Shown piece after piece: positions 50,901-55,179 of a stretch of 64,000 nt of DNA; positions within the stretch are counted from its first letter, which is position 1; every line of letters starts with the position of its first letter. The notes under the pieces were generated by a model that saw only the letters and a program-made list of their open reading frames with translations, was not told the origin of the DNA and made no database searches. Source of the DNA: Ctenosaura bakeri. Its lineage: Eukaryota; Chordata; Lepidosauria; Squamata; Iguanidae. The position numbers and the translations under genes were made by a program. The DNA lies in the NCBI GenBank assembly GCA_948474755.1, contig CAOLHI010002161.1, positions 186,001-250,000 on the forward strand, given 5' to 3'.

Positions 50901-53847
50901 CTGGTAAGTTCACCTTAAGGTTGCCATAAATCAGAAATCACTTGAAAACATGCAACAGAGATAGAATTAACACACACAACTGTATGCAAGTCAATGTCTT
51001 ATTTTTAAATGATGATGGTCGAGCAGCTATTTTACAAAGTATATTACACCTGGAAGAGGTTCTTCCTTCCTTTTTTCTTCTCATCTGTATTAAGCAGATA
51101 ACCACTGTTTCATCTCTTAACACACTGGTCATTTCCGCACTAGCCTATTATAGTGCGATGATTCCACTTTCAACATCTTCTGGAATCCTGGGGTTTGCAG
51201 TTTCGGGAGGGGTCAGCCGGCCCCTCCCGAAACTGCAAACCCCAGGATTCCAGAGGATGTTGAAAGTGGAATCATCGTGCTATAACACGCTAGTGAGGAA
51301 ATGGCCATTTGCACGTAGCCACACTAGATCCTTAACAGTGGTCTGACAGCAGTTTAATAACCATAACTATAAAATCCTTGGATTATAATCTGGTGATGTA
51401 CTTAGAAAGCGCTGCTAGAGAATCTGAGAACAGTGGCTCCATAGTTTTAGTCTTAAAATTGTTTTGGACCTCCATTTTCAGAAGCCTCTCCTCCTATAGC
51501 CAAAAGCGAAGGATTCTGAGAGTTGAAGTCCAAAACGACTGGGGGCAAAGACTGAGAAACACAGCTCTTAATACACTCCCCCAAACCGCAGCACTACAGT
51601 CTTCCAGCAGATAATTCCGGTGTATTTTACCAAACTGTAAATCCTGGATCCACCAGGAGCTATGATAGTTAAAGTGGTATGAAACTGCTATAACTGTGCA
51701 ATCTGGACACCATCAATGCTACCTGCCACATTTGCAAACCTTCCAACTATCCCAGTTTGGCAGGGAAGGTCAGGTCAATCCTCTGCCCTCCCATTTTTTT
51801 TTAGGCTGCTTTTAAGATGTCCTAGATTTTATTTTATTTTTTGCTTCTTTTAAAATGTCTCACTTTTTTTTTTTACCCTTTGTCCTCAGCTTCCTTCAAT
51901 TGCTAGAGTTCACAATGCACCAGTAGTGTACATTCAATTAACTAAGCAGGAGGGAAGGATGGGGCAGAATGCTGCCCTTTCCAGCAAGCTCATTAGGTTC
52001 TCTTTTTTCCCAATTTTTCCCCCCAAGCTTTGCTAAACTCAGTACCTAAAATCCTGCCTCCTCTGCTTACAACTGTAGTTTTGTGTGCTCTTCCTCACTG
52101 ATAATTTTAACCTCTTGTTACCTGGCCATGGCCCTTCAACCACACCTTTTTGTTGCTCAGCTACACCTGTCCCCATTTTTCATCTGCCAAACATTGGACT
52201 GCATGGCCACTTCCGCACTAGCCTGTTATAGTGCTATTATTCCACTTTCAACCTTCTATGGAATCCTGGGGTTTCCAGTTTAGGGAGGGGCCTTTAGAGT
52301 TCTCAGCCAGAGAGCTCTTTGGGCTCAGTAAACTGCAAACCCCAAAATTCCACAGGAGGTTGAATGTGGAATAATAGCACCATAGCGTTCTAGTGCAGAA
52401 ATGGTCTACGACTTTGGCAGCTGCCACCCAAACAAGCCAGCCAGCCAACTTGCACTAACTGCAATTCCTGGGCCACTTCTGCACTAGGCTGTTATAGCGC
52501 GATGATTCCACTTTCAACTTCCTATGGAATCCTGGGGTTTGCAGTTTCGGGAGGGGCTGGCTGGATGTTGAAAGTGGAATCATAGCGCTAGAGGAGGCTA
52601 GTGCGGAAATGGCCCTAGTGCTATGATTCCACTTTCAACATCCTATGGAATTGTGGGGCCTCTGAGGCTCCTCCCTAAAAGGCAAACCCCAGGATTCCAT
52701 AGGAGGTTGAAAGTGGAATCATCGCGCTGTAACAGGCTAGTGCGGAAATGGTGTCGGAATTGGAAGAGACACAGGAGTGATCGTGAAGCTTGAACAGGGA
52801 GGGGAAATAGAGGCCGGGCGGCAACGCACATCCACTTGGCGGCTTCGGTGCCGGCGATCCTACAGCATCCATGCGCCTTTTCCTAAGGACATGTCTTAGC
52901 CTGGAGAGCTTTCACACCCAGGCCGATGATACGGGTGACACATCGCCCCGTTCTCAGGTATCCACATCAGCGACAGATCTCGTCCATCTCTCGACACGCT
53001 CCCAGAGGGAAGAAGCAGGCGACAACAGCCCATTTCCGCACTGGCCTGTTATAGCGCGATGATTCCACTTTCAACCTCCTAGGGAGTCCTGGGGTTTGCA
53101 GTTTAGGGAGGGGCCTCAAGGGCCCCAGGATTCTGTAGGATGTTGAAAGAGGAATCACAGCACGAGGGCCATTTCCGCACTGGCCTCCTCTGGCGCTATG
53201 ATCCCACTTCCAACATCCGGCCGGCCTCTCCCTAAACTGCAAACCCCAGGATTCCATAGGATGTTGAAAGTGGAATCATCGCGCTATAAGAGTGTCGTGC
53301 GGAAACAGCCAGGCTAGCAGAGGGAGGAAGGTGACACGTATACGCGGATGAATGGTGTGATGCCGCCCTGGCCTTTCACAGCATCCAGTGCACGTGGGCA
53401 GGAAGGCTGTGGGCTGGGAGGCCCTGCGACGCACGCAGGTCCTTATATTCCTCCTTCCTCCCAAGGCCATTTCCGCACTCGCCTGTTGTAGCGCGATGAT
53501 TCCACTTTCAACCTCCTCTGGCATCCTGGGGTTTGCAGTTTCGGGAGGGGCCCGCCGGCCCCTCCCGAAACTGCAAACCCCAGGATGCCAGAGGAGGTTG
53601 AAAGTGGAATCATCGCGCTACAACAGGCGAGTGCGGCAAACAGTCAAGATGGGGCCCCAAGGACAGCGCGCACGCCCTTGGAGGCTAGAGGAGCGGGGGC
53701 AGAAACCCCCCACCCCCCGATCCATCCCGCGGTCCTCCGATGAATGGGAGCCACATCTGCCCGCCCCACCCGCCCCCTCCCAGGGGCTTCTTCTGCCAAC
53801 TCACTCAGCGCCAGCCGGTCCGCCTCCTCCGTGATCACCGCAGACAT
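15648..53847 (-). CDS. NARS1: Asparaginyl-tRNA synthetase, cytoplasmic (whole spliced coding region, 15 exons)
   Basis: Class IIb aminoacyl-tRNA synthetase that attaches asparagine to tRNA-Asn in the cytosol, normally as a homodimer. Joined exons, high to low coordinate: 53847-53805, 49221-49139, 47849-47784, 46129-46037, 44984-44895, 42916-42838, 40289-40219, 37697-37611, 30359-30138, 29059-28860, 27487-27352, 26763-26650, 25105-24974, 21216-21085, 15779-15648. These total 1,680 nt, 559 residues, all GT/AG and in frame. Residues 15-75 are the eukaryotic N-terminal extension and about 75-117 a charged Lys/Glu helix. The OB-fold anticodon-binding domain begins near 126. Class II motif 1 is at about 266-282, motif 2 contains YRAE (332-335) and H342, and motif 3 ends in GLGLER with R533. 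The start was chosen because exon 1 lies in the CpG island and its phase fits exon 2. Identification is by recall of human NARS1; the exon 1 residues are the least certain part. Confidence 0.97.
15936..16499. mobile_element. Tigger/pogo-like element with internal tandem and inverted repeats
   Basis: Left end CAGTCCACCCTTCACATTCG after TA, right end GGAGGGAGGACAG before TA (16,500-16,501). The interior holds two direct copies of a unit of about 115 bp (from about 16,014 and 16,131, each with CATGCATTTTGCYCCAG) and a partly inverted third. In intron 14 of NARS1. Several long open frames on both strands follow from the repeats and are not genes. Confidence 0.72.
16500..17535. other. Intron 14 sequence with short repeat fragments
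   Basis: Contains a LINE-tail-like piece near 16,650-16,725 (GTAAGCTGCC, AATAAA) and a short inverted repeat near 17,350-17,450 (CCCCAGAATCCC). The rest is unrecognised. Confidence 0.4.
17536..17797 (+). mobile_element. Sauria-type SINE
   Basis: Full-length plus-strand copy: decayed tRNA-like head with GTTCAAACCTCTGCTC (B box), body GGGTGACTATGGGCAAG, and BovB-like end ACTTGAAAACACACAACAAC. The centre is slightly expanded. Confidence 0.88.
17798..19867. other. Intron 14, nothing recognised
   Basis: About 2 kb of apparently unique intronic DNA. Open frames on both strands show no recognisable domain. Confidence 0.45.
19868..20475 (-). mobile_element. CR1 LINE ORF2 C-terminal region and 3' part
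   Basis: The reverse strand reads the CR1 ORF2 stretch [13 protein letters not shown] and [16 protein letters not shown] (20,207-20,440), then the decayed C-terminal part down to about 19,868. The extreme 3' end is missing. Interrupted frame, inactive. Confidence 0.9.
20476..21084. other. Intron 14 next to exon 14, nothing recognised
   Basis: Unique-looking sequence with a CACCCCACCCCACCCCC pyrimidine run near 20,825. Confidence 0.45.
21085..21216 (-). CDS. NARS1: NARS1 coding exon 14
   Basis: 44 codons (residues 473-516), with [17 protein letters not shown], a highly conserved active-site segment, and PYYWYTDQ. The donor is GTGTGT. Confidence 0.98.
21838..22035 (-). mobile_element. 5S rRNA-derived SINE
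   Basis: The reverse strand shows the 5S-like head (GTAGTACTTGGATAGGAGG), the TATTTCAGAAGAAGGAAATGG body and the end CAACATAAGTCGACAGGCTG. In NARS1 intron 13, antisense relative to the plus-strand copy at 9.9 kb. Confidence 0.88.
22201..22380. mobile_element. Fold-back MITE, 180-bp palindromic class
   Basis: Exactly 180 bp from GGCCATTTCCGC to GCAGAAATGGCC. The flanks are TTA and TAA, not an exact duplication. The arms mirror each other except for a few bases near the ends. Confidence 0.93.
22381..24019. other. Intron 13, mostly unrecognised
   Basis: Contains short hAT-like fragments near 23,310-23,360 and 23,540-23,610 (GGAACTGTAGTCTG). Otherwise unique. Confidence 0.4.
24020..24219. mobile_element. 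Fold-back MITE, 202-bp class
   Basis: 200 bp with the AGAGCTCTCTGGCTGGG centre. Flanked by TTATG on both sides (24,015-24,019 and 24,220-24,224), so the exact boundary and duplication length are ambiguous. Confidence 0.85.
24224..24391 (+). mobile_element. Unclassified LINE-type 3' tail
   Basis: T-rich sequence ending CATCTTGAGCCCCATGCCAG and then (AAAT)n. The same tail motif (GTAAGCCGCYTTGAG...ATAAATAAA) recurs on the plus strand at 34.84, 37.27 and 38.61 kb and on the minus strand at 26.2, 26.4 and 40.85 kb. The LINE family was not identified. Confidence 0.5.
24974..25105 (-). CDS. NARS1: NARS1 coding exon 13
   Basis: 44 codons (residues 429-472), with [18 protein letters not shown] and the [11 protein letters not shown] run of the Asn-binding pocket region. 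The donor GTCAGT is weaker than its neighbours, but frame and homology both require it. Confidence 0.97.
25648..26115. mobile_element. Tigger/pogo-like non-autonomous DNA transposon
   Basis: Left end CAATTGGCCCCCTACATTCA after TA, right end AAATGTGGGCCAACTT before TA. Interior shared with the 12.1 and 35.6 kb copies. In NARS1 intron 12. Confidence 0.75.
26188..26249 (-). mobile_element. LINE-type 3' tail, copy 1
   Basis: (TTTA)n followed by TGTATCCCGCCTCTCCATAT and GGCGGCGAACAACTTACA. On the reverse strand this is the GTAAG...GGCGGGATACAAATAAA tail. Confidence 0.6.
26368..26443 (-). mobile_element. LINE-type 3' tail, copy 2, with ATT microsatellite
   Basis: Nearly identical to the copy about 195 bp upstream (one base differs in ATGGATCRAGGCGGCGAAC), preceded by an AAT/ATT run. 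Two close copies in the same orientation suggest a local duplication or two insertions of one active family. Confidence 0.6.
26650..26763 (-). CDS. NARS1: NARS1 coding exon 12
   Basis: 38 codons (residues 391-428) with [20 protein letters not shown], part of the catalytic domain insertion typical of AsnRS. The donor is GTAAGA. Confidence 0.97.
27352..27487 (-). CDS. NARS1: NARS1 coding exon 11
   Basis: Completes Glu345, then residues 346-390 ([17 protein letters not shown]), the second strand of motif 2 and following helices. The donor is GTAAGT. Confidence 0.97.
27488..28859. other. Intron 10, nothing firm recognised
   Basis: Contains a degraded LINE-tail-like piece near 27,680-27,745 (GAGAAAGGCACGTTACAATC, AATAAATAAA). 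The rest is unrecognised. Confidence 0.4.
28860..29059 (-). CDS. NARS1: NARS1 coding exon 10 (motif 2)
   Basis: 66 codons plus two bases (residues 279-344). It begins with the motif 1 strand [10 protein letters not shown]. It contains the active-site stretch [11 protein letters not shown] in the form [11 protein letters not shown], then motif 2 ([12 protein letters not shown]) with the ATP-contacting arginine. The donor GTAAGA leaves a split Glu codon. Confidence 0.98.
29322..29405 (-). mobile_element. Sauria-type SINE fragment with a short internal duplication
   Basis: The BovB-like end in reverse (CAAGTCAATCCTAACTTATG). ATGGCAACCAAAAGGCGA occurs twice within about 25 bp, a small tandem duplication. 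Confidence 0.6.
29418..29492 (-). mobile_element. CR1 LINE 3' terminal fragment
   Basis: The CR1 3' UTR end read in reverse (AGAATCACAAGGCTGGAAGG, GTCATCTAGTCCAATCCCCC). Truncated by the SINE that follows. Confidence 0.75.
29500..29730 (-). mobile_element. Sauria-type SINE
   Basis: Reverse-strand full-length copy ending at the tRNA-like head (GATTCGAGCCCTGGTCTTTC on plus). It abuts the CR1 fragment in NARS1 intron 9. Confidence 0.85.
30138..30359 (-). CDS. NARS1: NARS1 coding exon 9 (hinge and motif 1)
   Basis: 74 codons (residues 205-278), the longest exon. It carries the hinge ([16 protein letters not shown]), the [10 protein letters not shown] segment entering the catalytic core, and the motif 1 helix [12 protein letters not shown] at the dimer interface. 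The donor is GTAAGT. Confidence 0.98.
30360..31231. other. Intron 8 (exon 9 side), little recognised
   Basis: Has TTATTTATTTATTTTTAAGC near 30,800 and GGGACTCAAAGTGGCTCATA near 31,045, both resembling the unclassified LINE tail in reverse. A short GACGACGACGATGATC run lies near 30,990. Confidence 0.4.
31232..31432. mobile_element. Fold-back MITE, 202-bp class
   Basis: About 201 bp, TCATTTCCACACTACAG to GTGTAGTACAGAAATTA, with the AGCCAGAGAGCTCTTTGGCC centre. Ends decayed; no exact duplication. Confidence 0.85.
32245..32424. mobile_element. Fold-back MITE, 180-bp palindromic class
   Basis: Exactly 180 bp, GGCCGCTTCCGC to GCGGAAGCGACC, with exact CAA duplications at 32,242-32,244 and 32,425-32,427. 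The private end variant CGCTTCCGC and the linker GAGTGTTATAGC are mirrored in both arms. Confidence 0.95.
32617..32840 (-). mobile_element. Sauria-type SINE
   Basis: Reverse-strand copy, from the BovB-like end (GTTGTTATGTGCCTTCAAGT) to the tRNA-like head (GATTCGAACTCTGGTC). In NARS1 intron 8. Confidence 0.87.
33456..34264 (-). mobile_element. L1 LINE, 5'-truncated: ORF2 C-terminus and 3' UTR
   Basis: The reverse strand from about 34,260 reads a decayed L1 ORF2 C-terminal frame. Recognisable runs are EQILAKKY, the TSARIVY-KYWK stretch and a final [10 protein letters not shown], with two in-frame stops. A 3' UTR follows, with AATAAA at 33,471-33,466 and a short A-tail remnant at the TSD. It lies inside an 18-bp duplication shared with the U6 fragment. 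Inactive. Confidence 0.8.
34265..34330 (+). pseudogene. U6 snRNA 5' fragment (retrocopy, nt 1-66)
   Basis: Starts exactly at the U6 5' end (GTGCTCGCTTC) and matches U6 through ...CATGGCCCCTGC. The only two differences are G to A at CpG sites. U6 nt 67 onward is absent and no proximal promoter precedes it, so it is not a gene. It is fused head-to-head to the L1 on its left. The right edge touches the target duplication CCCTAGTGGTTTAGATTT (34,330-34,347), whose partner with C for T is at 33,438-33,455. Confidence 0.93.
34417..34552 (+). mobile_element. 5S rRNA-derived SINE, 3' part
   Basis: Begins within the head (CCAGATGCTGTAAATTACAT). It keeps the GGAAGGAACTGGCAAAACCA body and the end GTAAGTCGACAGGTGACTTG. 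The 5S-like first half is missing. Confidence 0.83.
35347..35549. mobile_element. hAT-like MITE, second family
   Basis: CCCTTCCACACTGCACAATT at the left, a mirrored CAGTTACAGTGGAACC right arm and a CCCAGCCAGAGGTCC centre. Same family as the copies at 2.4, 43.6 and 45.4 kb. The Tigger-like element starts right at its end. Confidence 0.65.
35550..36026. mobile_element. Tigger/pogo-like non-autonomous DNA transposon
   Basis: Left end AGCTGGTCCGCCACATTTG, right end AATGTGGAAGGACAACTG. Interior with GGCATGGTGGGGAGAGCAGG shared with the other copies. In NARS1 intron 8. Confidence 0.72.
36607..36945 (-). mobile_element. CR1 LINE 3' end, decayed
   Basis: CR1 3' UTR and ORF2 end in reverse (ACAGAGTTGGAAAAAACCAC; TTCTTATGTTTAGGTGGAAT). 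More diverged than the copies at 0.3 and 58 kb. Confidence 0.8.
37190..37330 (+). mobile_element. Unclassified LINE-type 3' tail
   Basis: T-rich run, then GTAAGCCGCTTTGAGTCCTC, GAGTATAAATAAA and a GATGATGATGATC tail. Same family as the 24.3 and 38.6 kb copies. Confidence 0.5.
37611..37697 (-). CDS. NARS1: NARS1 coding exon 8
   Basis: 29 codons (residues 176-204), the end of the OB fold, including [11 protein letters not shown]. The acceptor is CCCCCTAG and the donor GTGAGT. Confidence 0.97.
37698..38509. other. Intron 7 stretch next to exon 8, nothing recognised
   Basis: AT-rich, no clear repeat or exon. Confidence 0.4.
38510..38663 (+). mobile_element. Unclassified LINE-type 3' tail
   Basis: GTAAGCTGCCCTGAGTCCCA, then CAATATAAATAAATAA. 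A fragment of the second hAT-like MITE family follows (about 38,665-38,775). Confidence 0.5.
39613..39855 (-). mobile_element. Sauria-type SINE
   Basis: Reverse-strand full-length copy with the GTTGTTGTTGTGTGTTTTCA end and the GGGATTTGAACCCTGGTC head. In NARS1 intron 7. Confidence 0.87.
40219..40289 (-). CDS. NARS1: NARS1 coding exon 7
   Basis: Completes Gly152, then residues 153-175 ([15 protein letters not shown]), a beta-strand run of the OB fold. The donor is GTAAGC. Confidence 0.97.
40829..40890 (-). mobile_element. Unclassified LINE-type 3' tail
   Basis: TTTATTTATTTATGTGTCAC, then CTGGGACCCAAGGCGGCTTA: the reverse of the common tail. In NARS1 intron 6. Confidence 0.5.
40891..42837. 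other. Intron 6, mostly unrecognised
   Basis: No repeat identified with confidence. Contains the open frame at 41,708-42,031 discussed in the findings. Confidence 0.4.
42838..42916 (-). CDS. NARS1: NARS1 coding exon 6
   Basis: Residues 126-151 plus one base. This is the start of the OB-fold anticodon-binding domain, with the family signature [14 protein letters not shown]. The donor is GTAAGA. Confidence 0.97.
43620..43875. mobile_element. hAT-like MITE, second family, long form
   Basis: CCACTTTAACTGCCACAGTT at the left mirrored by TATGGCAGTGAAAGTGG at the right, with a centre containing CTCTAGCAGAGAAGTT. Ends poorly conserved. In NARS1 intron 5. Confidence 0.6.
44570..44806 (-). mobile_element. 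Sauria-type SINE
   Basis: Reverse-strand copy: GTGTGCCTTCATGTTGTTTC end, GAGGATTCAAACCCTTGTC head. In NARS1 intron 5, about 90 bp from exon 5. Confidence 0.86.
44895..44984 (-). CDS. NARS1: NARS1 coding exon 5
   Basis: 30 codons (residues 96-125), continuing the charged helix and then the DPSLPEPK linker. The donor GTGAGT was chosen over an overlapping GT because it keeps the frame into exon 6. Confidence 0.95.
45420..45643. mobile_element. hAT-like MITE, second family
   Basis: ACACAATTATAGCTCCCTGA left arm, TATAATTATATAGTGTGAAA right arm, centre with TCTGTGGCTGAAAATTC. In NARS1 intron 4. Confidence 0.65.
46037..46129 (-). CDS. NARS1: NARS1 coding exon 4
   Basis: 31 codons (residues 65-95), strongly basic and charged, beginning RWETISK. 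It forms the first half of the predicted long charged helix that precedes the anticodon-binding domain. The donor is GTAAGT. Confidence 0.95.
46130..47783. other. Intron 3, nothing recognised
   Basis: About 1.65 kb of AT-rich unique-looking DNA. No repeat identified with confidence. Confidence 0.45.
47784..47849 (-). CDS. NARS1: NARS1 coding exon 3
   Basis: 22 codons (residues 43-64), including [14 protein letters not shown], matching the N-terminal domain of vertebrate NARS1. Both junctions are phase 0 and the donor is GTTGCG. Confidence 0.95.
47911..47959. repeat. (TTA)n microsatellite
   Basis: About 16 uninterrupted TTA units just upstream (on the gene strand) of NARS1 exon 3, within intron 2. 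Confidence 0.97.
49139..49221 (-). CDS. NARS1: NARS1 coding exon 2
   Basis: Encodes residues 15-42 with the conserved YVSDREGSD motif of the N-terminal extension. The acceptor is TTTTTGTAG and the donor GTACTT. It ends on a codon boundary. Confidence 0.95.
49311..49329. repeat. (CA)n microsatellite
   Basis: About nine CA units in intron 1, about 90 bp from exon 2. Confidence 0.9.
49817..50018. mobile_element. Fold-back MITE, 202-bp class
   Basis: Exactly 202 bp, GGCCATTTCCGC to GCGGAAATGGCC, with exact TCT duplications (49,814-49,816 and 50,019-50,021). First of nine copies in NARS1 intron 1. Confidence 0.95.
50050..50231 (+). mobile_element. Sauria-type SINE
   Basis: Plus-strand copy, the best preserved here: tRNA-like head with CAGTGGTTTGAGCATTGGAC, body ACCCACTGGGTGATTTTGG, end AACTTGAAGGCACACAACAA. 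Confidence 0.92.
50488..50642. mobile_element. Fold-back MITE, centre deleted
   Basis: 155 bp, GGCCACTTCTGC to GCAGAAATGGCC, exact TCA duplications (50,485-50,487 and 50,643-50,645). The private TTCTAG variant is mirrored as CTAGAA in the other arm. Confidence 0.93.
50889..50958 (+). mobile_element. Sauria-type SINE 3' fragment
   Basis: BovB-like end only (CCTTAAGGTTGCCATAAATC, then ACTTGAAAACATGCAACA). Confidence 0.7.
51127..51306. mobile_element. Fold-back MITE, 180-bp palindromic class
   Basis: Exactly 180 bp, GGTCATTTCCGC to GAGGAAATGGCC. Flanks ACT/ATT are not an exact duplication. Near-perfect hairpin in NARS1 intron 1. Confidence 0.93.
52205..52406. mobile_element. Fold-back MITE, 202-bp class
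   Basis: Exactly 202 bp, GGCCACTTCCGC to GCAGAAATGGTC, with the AGCCAGAGAGCTCTTTGGGC centre. No exact duplication. Confidence 0.93.
52471..52614. mobile_element. Fold-back MITE, right arm shortened
   Basis: 144 bp, GGCCACTTCTGC to GCGGAAATGGCC. The centre and inner right arm are deleted. It directly abuts the next copy. Confidence 0.88.
52615..52752. mobile_element. Fold-back MITE, left end missing
   Basis: Starts inside the left arm (CTAGTGCTATGATTCC) and ends GCTAGTGCGGAAATGG. Joined head-to-tail with the preceding copy, with no gap. Confidence 0.85.
53027..53166. mobile_element. Fold-back MITE, right end missing
   Basis: GCCCATTTCCGCACTGGCCT start, GGGGCCTCAAGGGCCCCAGG centre. The right arm breaks off where the next copy begins. 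Confidence 0.85.
53167..53310. mobile_element. Fold-back MITE, centre deleted
   Basis: GGGCCATTTCCGCACTGGCC start, GTGCGGAAACAGCC end, 144 bp. Abuts the preceding copy, giving a second head-to-tail pair. Confidence 0.86.
53465..53644. mobile_element. Fold-back MITE, 180-bp palindromic class, near-perfect hairpin beside the promoter
   Basis: Exactly 180 bp with exact CAA duplications (53,462-53,464 and 53,645-53,647). From CCGCACTCGCC the two arms mirror each other almost without error around a four-base centre. This includes private variants CTCTGGCATCC and TGTTGTAGCGCG. It lies 160 bp downstream of NARS1 exon 1. Confidence 0.96.
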
Positions 53848-54230
53848 GGCTCCGTCTCCCAGAAGGGGCTTCGCCCGGCGCGCCTCCCTTCGCTCCGCTC
53901 CCCGGCGATGACGCCGCTCCCGCCGCCGATTGCGTCAGGCCCACGCGGCCGCAAAGCGAGTCGCCGCTGCTGCTGCAATGGGAGCCGCAGCCGCCCCGCC
54001 CCGCCCCCTGGGCCACGGAGCCGCCGTTGATTGGGCGGCCGGCCTGCGGAGGGCGGGTCCGGGAAGGGCGGCGGGCGTCTCTCCGCCTGAGAGTGACGCC
54101 TCGCCTTCCAGACCCGCAAAATCGATCCCGGCGTCCGCGCGCTCCGGGGAGGAAAGGGCGGGGGGGATCTCGGGGAGGCTTCTTCCGCCTTCCCTCCAGC
54201 CAGGAGGATGCGGGGGGGGGGCTTCGCATT
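53650..54230 (-). promoter_or_regulatory. NARS1: CpG-island promoter of NARS1
   Basis: A GC-rich, CpG-dense block surrounds the NARS1 start codon, unlike the AT-rich surroundings. Upstream of the ATG on the gene strand are repeated CCGCCCC-type GC boxes (53,993-54,007) and a CCAAT box read on the minus strand at 54,030-54,034. No TATA box was seen, as is usual for a housekeeping gene. The transcription start cannot be placed exactly. The island is bounded by two fold-back elements (53,465-53,644 and 54,242-54,443). Confidence 0.75.
53805..53847 (-). CDS. NARS1: NARS1 coding exon 1
   Basis: Starts at ATG 53847-53845 in the context GGAGCC-ATG and encodes 14 codons plus one base. The donor is GTGAGT at 53804. 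The first residues ([14 protein letters not shown]) differ from the short human start. The split codon AAT formed with exon 2 keeps the frame into the conserved YVSDREGSD stretch, which supports this start. Confidence 0.85.
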
Positions 54231-54241
54231 ACAGAATGTAT

Positions 54242-54443
54242 GACCCTTTCCGCACTACACTGTTGTAGCGCGATGATTCCGCTTTCATCATCCTATGGAA
54301 TCCTGGGGTTTGCAGTTTAGGGAGGGTTCCTTAGAAGTCCCAGCCAGAGAGCTCTTTGGCCTCAGGAAACTACAACCCCCAGAATTCCACAGGAGGTTGA
54401 AAGCGGAACAATAGCGATATAACAGTGTAGTGTGGAAATGGCC
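54242..54443. mobile_element. Fold-back MITE, 202-bp class, upstream of the promoter
   Basis: Exactly 202 bp with exact TAT duplications (54,239-54,241 and 54,444-54,446) and the AGCCAGAGAGCTCTTTGGCC centre. Lies just upstream of the NARS1 CpG island. Confidence 0.95.
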
Positions 54444-54540
54444 TATGGTGCTTTGATCCCACTTTAAATGCCTTGGTTCCGGCCTAGGGAATCCTGGAGC
54501 TTGTAGCTATGTGAGGGCTGGTACCCTTTTGAGAGGCTGT

Positions 54541-54770
54541 GCGGTGTAATAGCAATAGCATTTATTTCTATACCGCTTATCAACTGAGTGCTATCTAAGC
54601 GGTTTACAATGTGTTTTTTGGCTAATTGCCCCCAACAAGCTGGGGACTCATTTTACCGACCTGCGGAAGGATGGAAGGCTGAGTCAACCTTGGAGCCCGG
54701 CGGGATCGAACTCACAACCTTGTGGCTTGCAGTACTGGCATTTCACCACTGCGCCACCAGGGTAGTGGTT
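54541..54770 (-). mobile_element. tRNA-related interspersed repeat
   Basis: Contains GATCGAACTCACAACCTTG and CCACTGCGCCACCAGGG, which read in reverse look like a tRNA-type head (GGTGGCGCAGTGG, GAGTTCGATCC). It continues into a TTTATTTCTATACCGCTTAT tail at the low end. Family name not known to me. Confidence 0.5.
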
Positions 54771-54907
54771 TAAGCCTTGGAGCAGGACCTCTGAGTCCCT
54801 GCTGGGCCATGGAAACCCACTGGGTGACCTTGGGCGCCTCACATACTCTCAGCCCCCAGAAATCACTTAGGGTCACACGGAGTGGAAATGCCTTGAAGGC
54901 CCACAGC
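54766..54907 (+). mobile_element. Sauria-type SINE, partial
   Basis: GTGGTTTAAGCCTTGGAGCA, ACCCACTGGGTGACCTTGGG and a BovB-like end GCCTTGAAGGCCCACAGCAA. The centre is shortened. Confidence 0.75.
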
Positions 54908-55179
54908 AACTGCTTTTTGGCTGAGAGTTATAAGTACCCCTCTTTGCATAGCAAATCCCAGGATTCCACATAACAGAACCGTGGCGAATGAAAGCACTGA
55001 ACAGGCATATCTCCGGTTAAAAAGAGTGTAAGAAAGAAGTTCCTTTCCACAAACTCCTTTTATGGGCACCCAGCATCTCTTTTCCTCCTTGCTCTCTGCC
55101 CAGCTAGAATCTTTTTAGCAGCATCCGCGTTGGGAGTATGGTGAGGGAGGACTAGAGAAACACAAGCTTTTCCGTTTGG

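Larger units (their letters stand above)
54446..54990. mobile_element. hAT-like MITE, second family, split by later insertions
   Basis: Left part 54,446-54,540 (GATCCCACTTTAAATGCCTT) and right part 54,908-54,990 (TAGCAAATCCCAGGATTCCA) belong to one element, separated by the two insertions at 54,541-54,907. Confidence 0.55.

Noticed and set aside
53388..53834. A 148-codon plus-strand open frame across the NARS1 exon 1 region
   Set aside because: It runs through both arms of a fold-back MITE and the CpG island antisense to exon 1. GC-rich palindromes stay open by chance, and no protein family is recognisable.
49817..54443. A CRISPR-like array (regularly recurring palindromes)
   Set aside because: The repeats are 180-202 bp transposons with target duplications and irregular spacing in a vertebrate intron, with no short uniform spacers.
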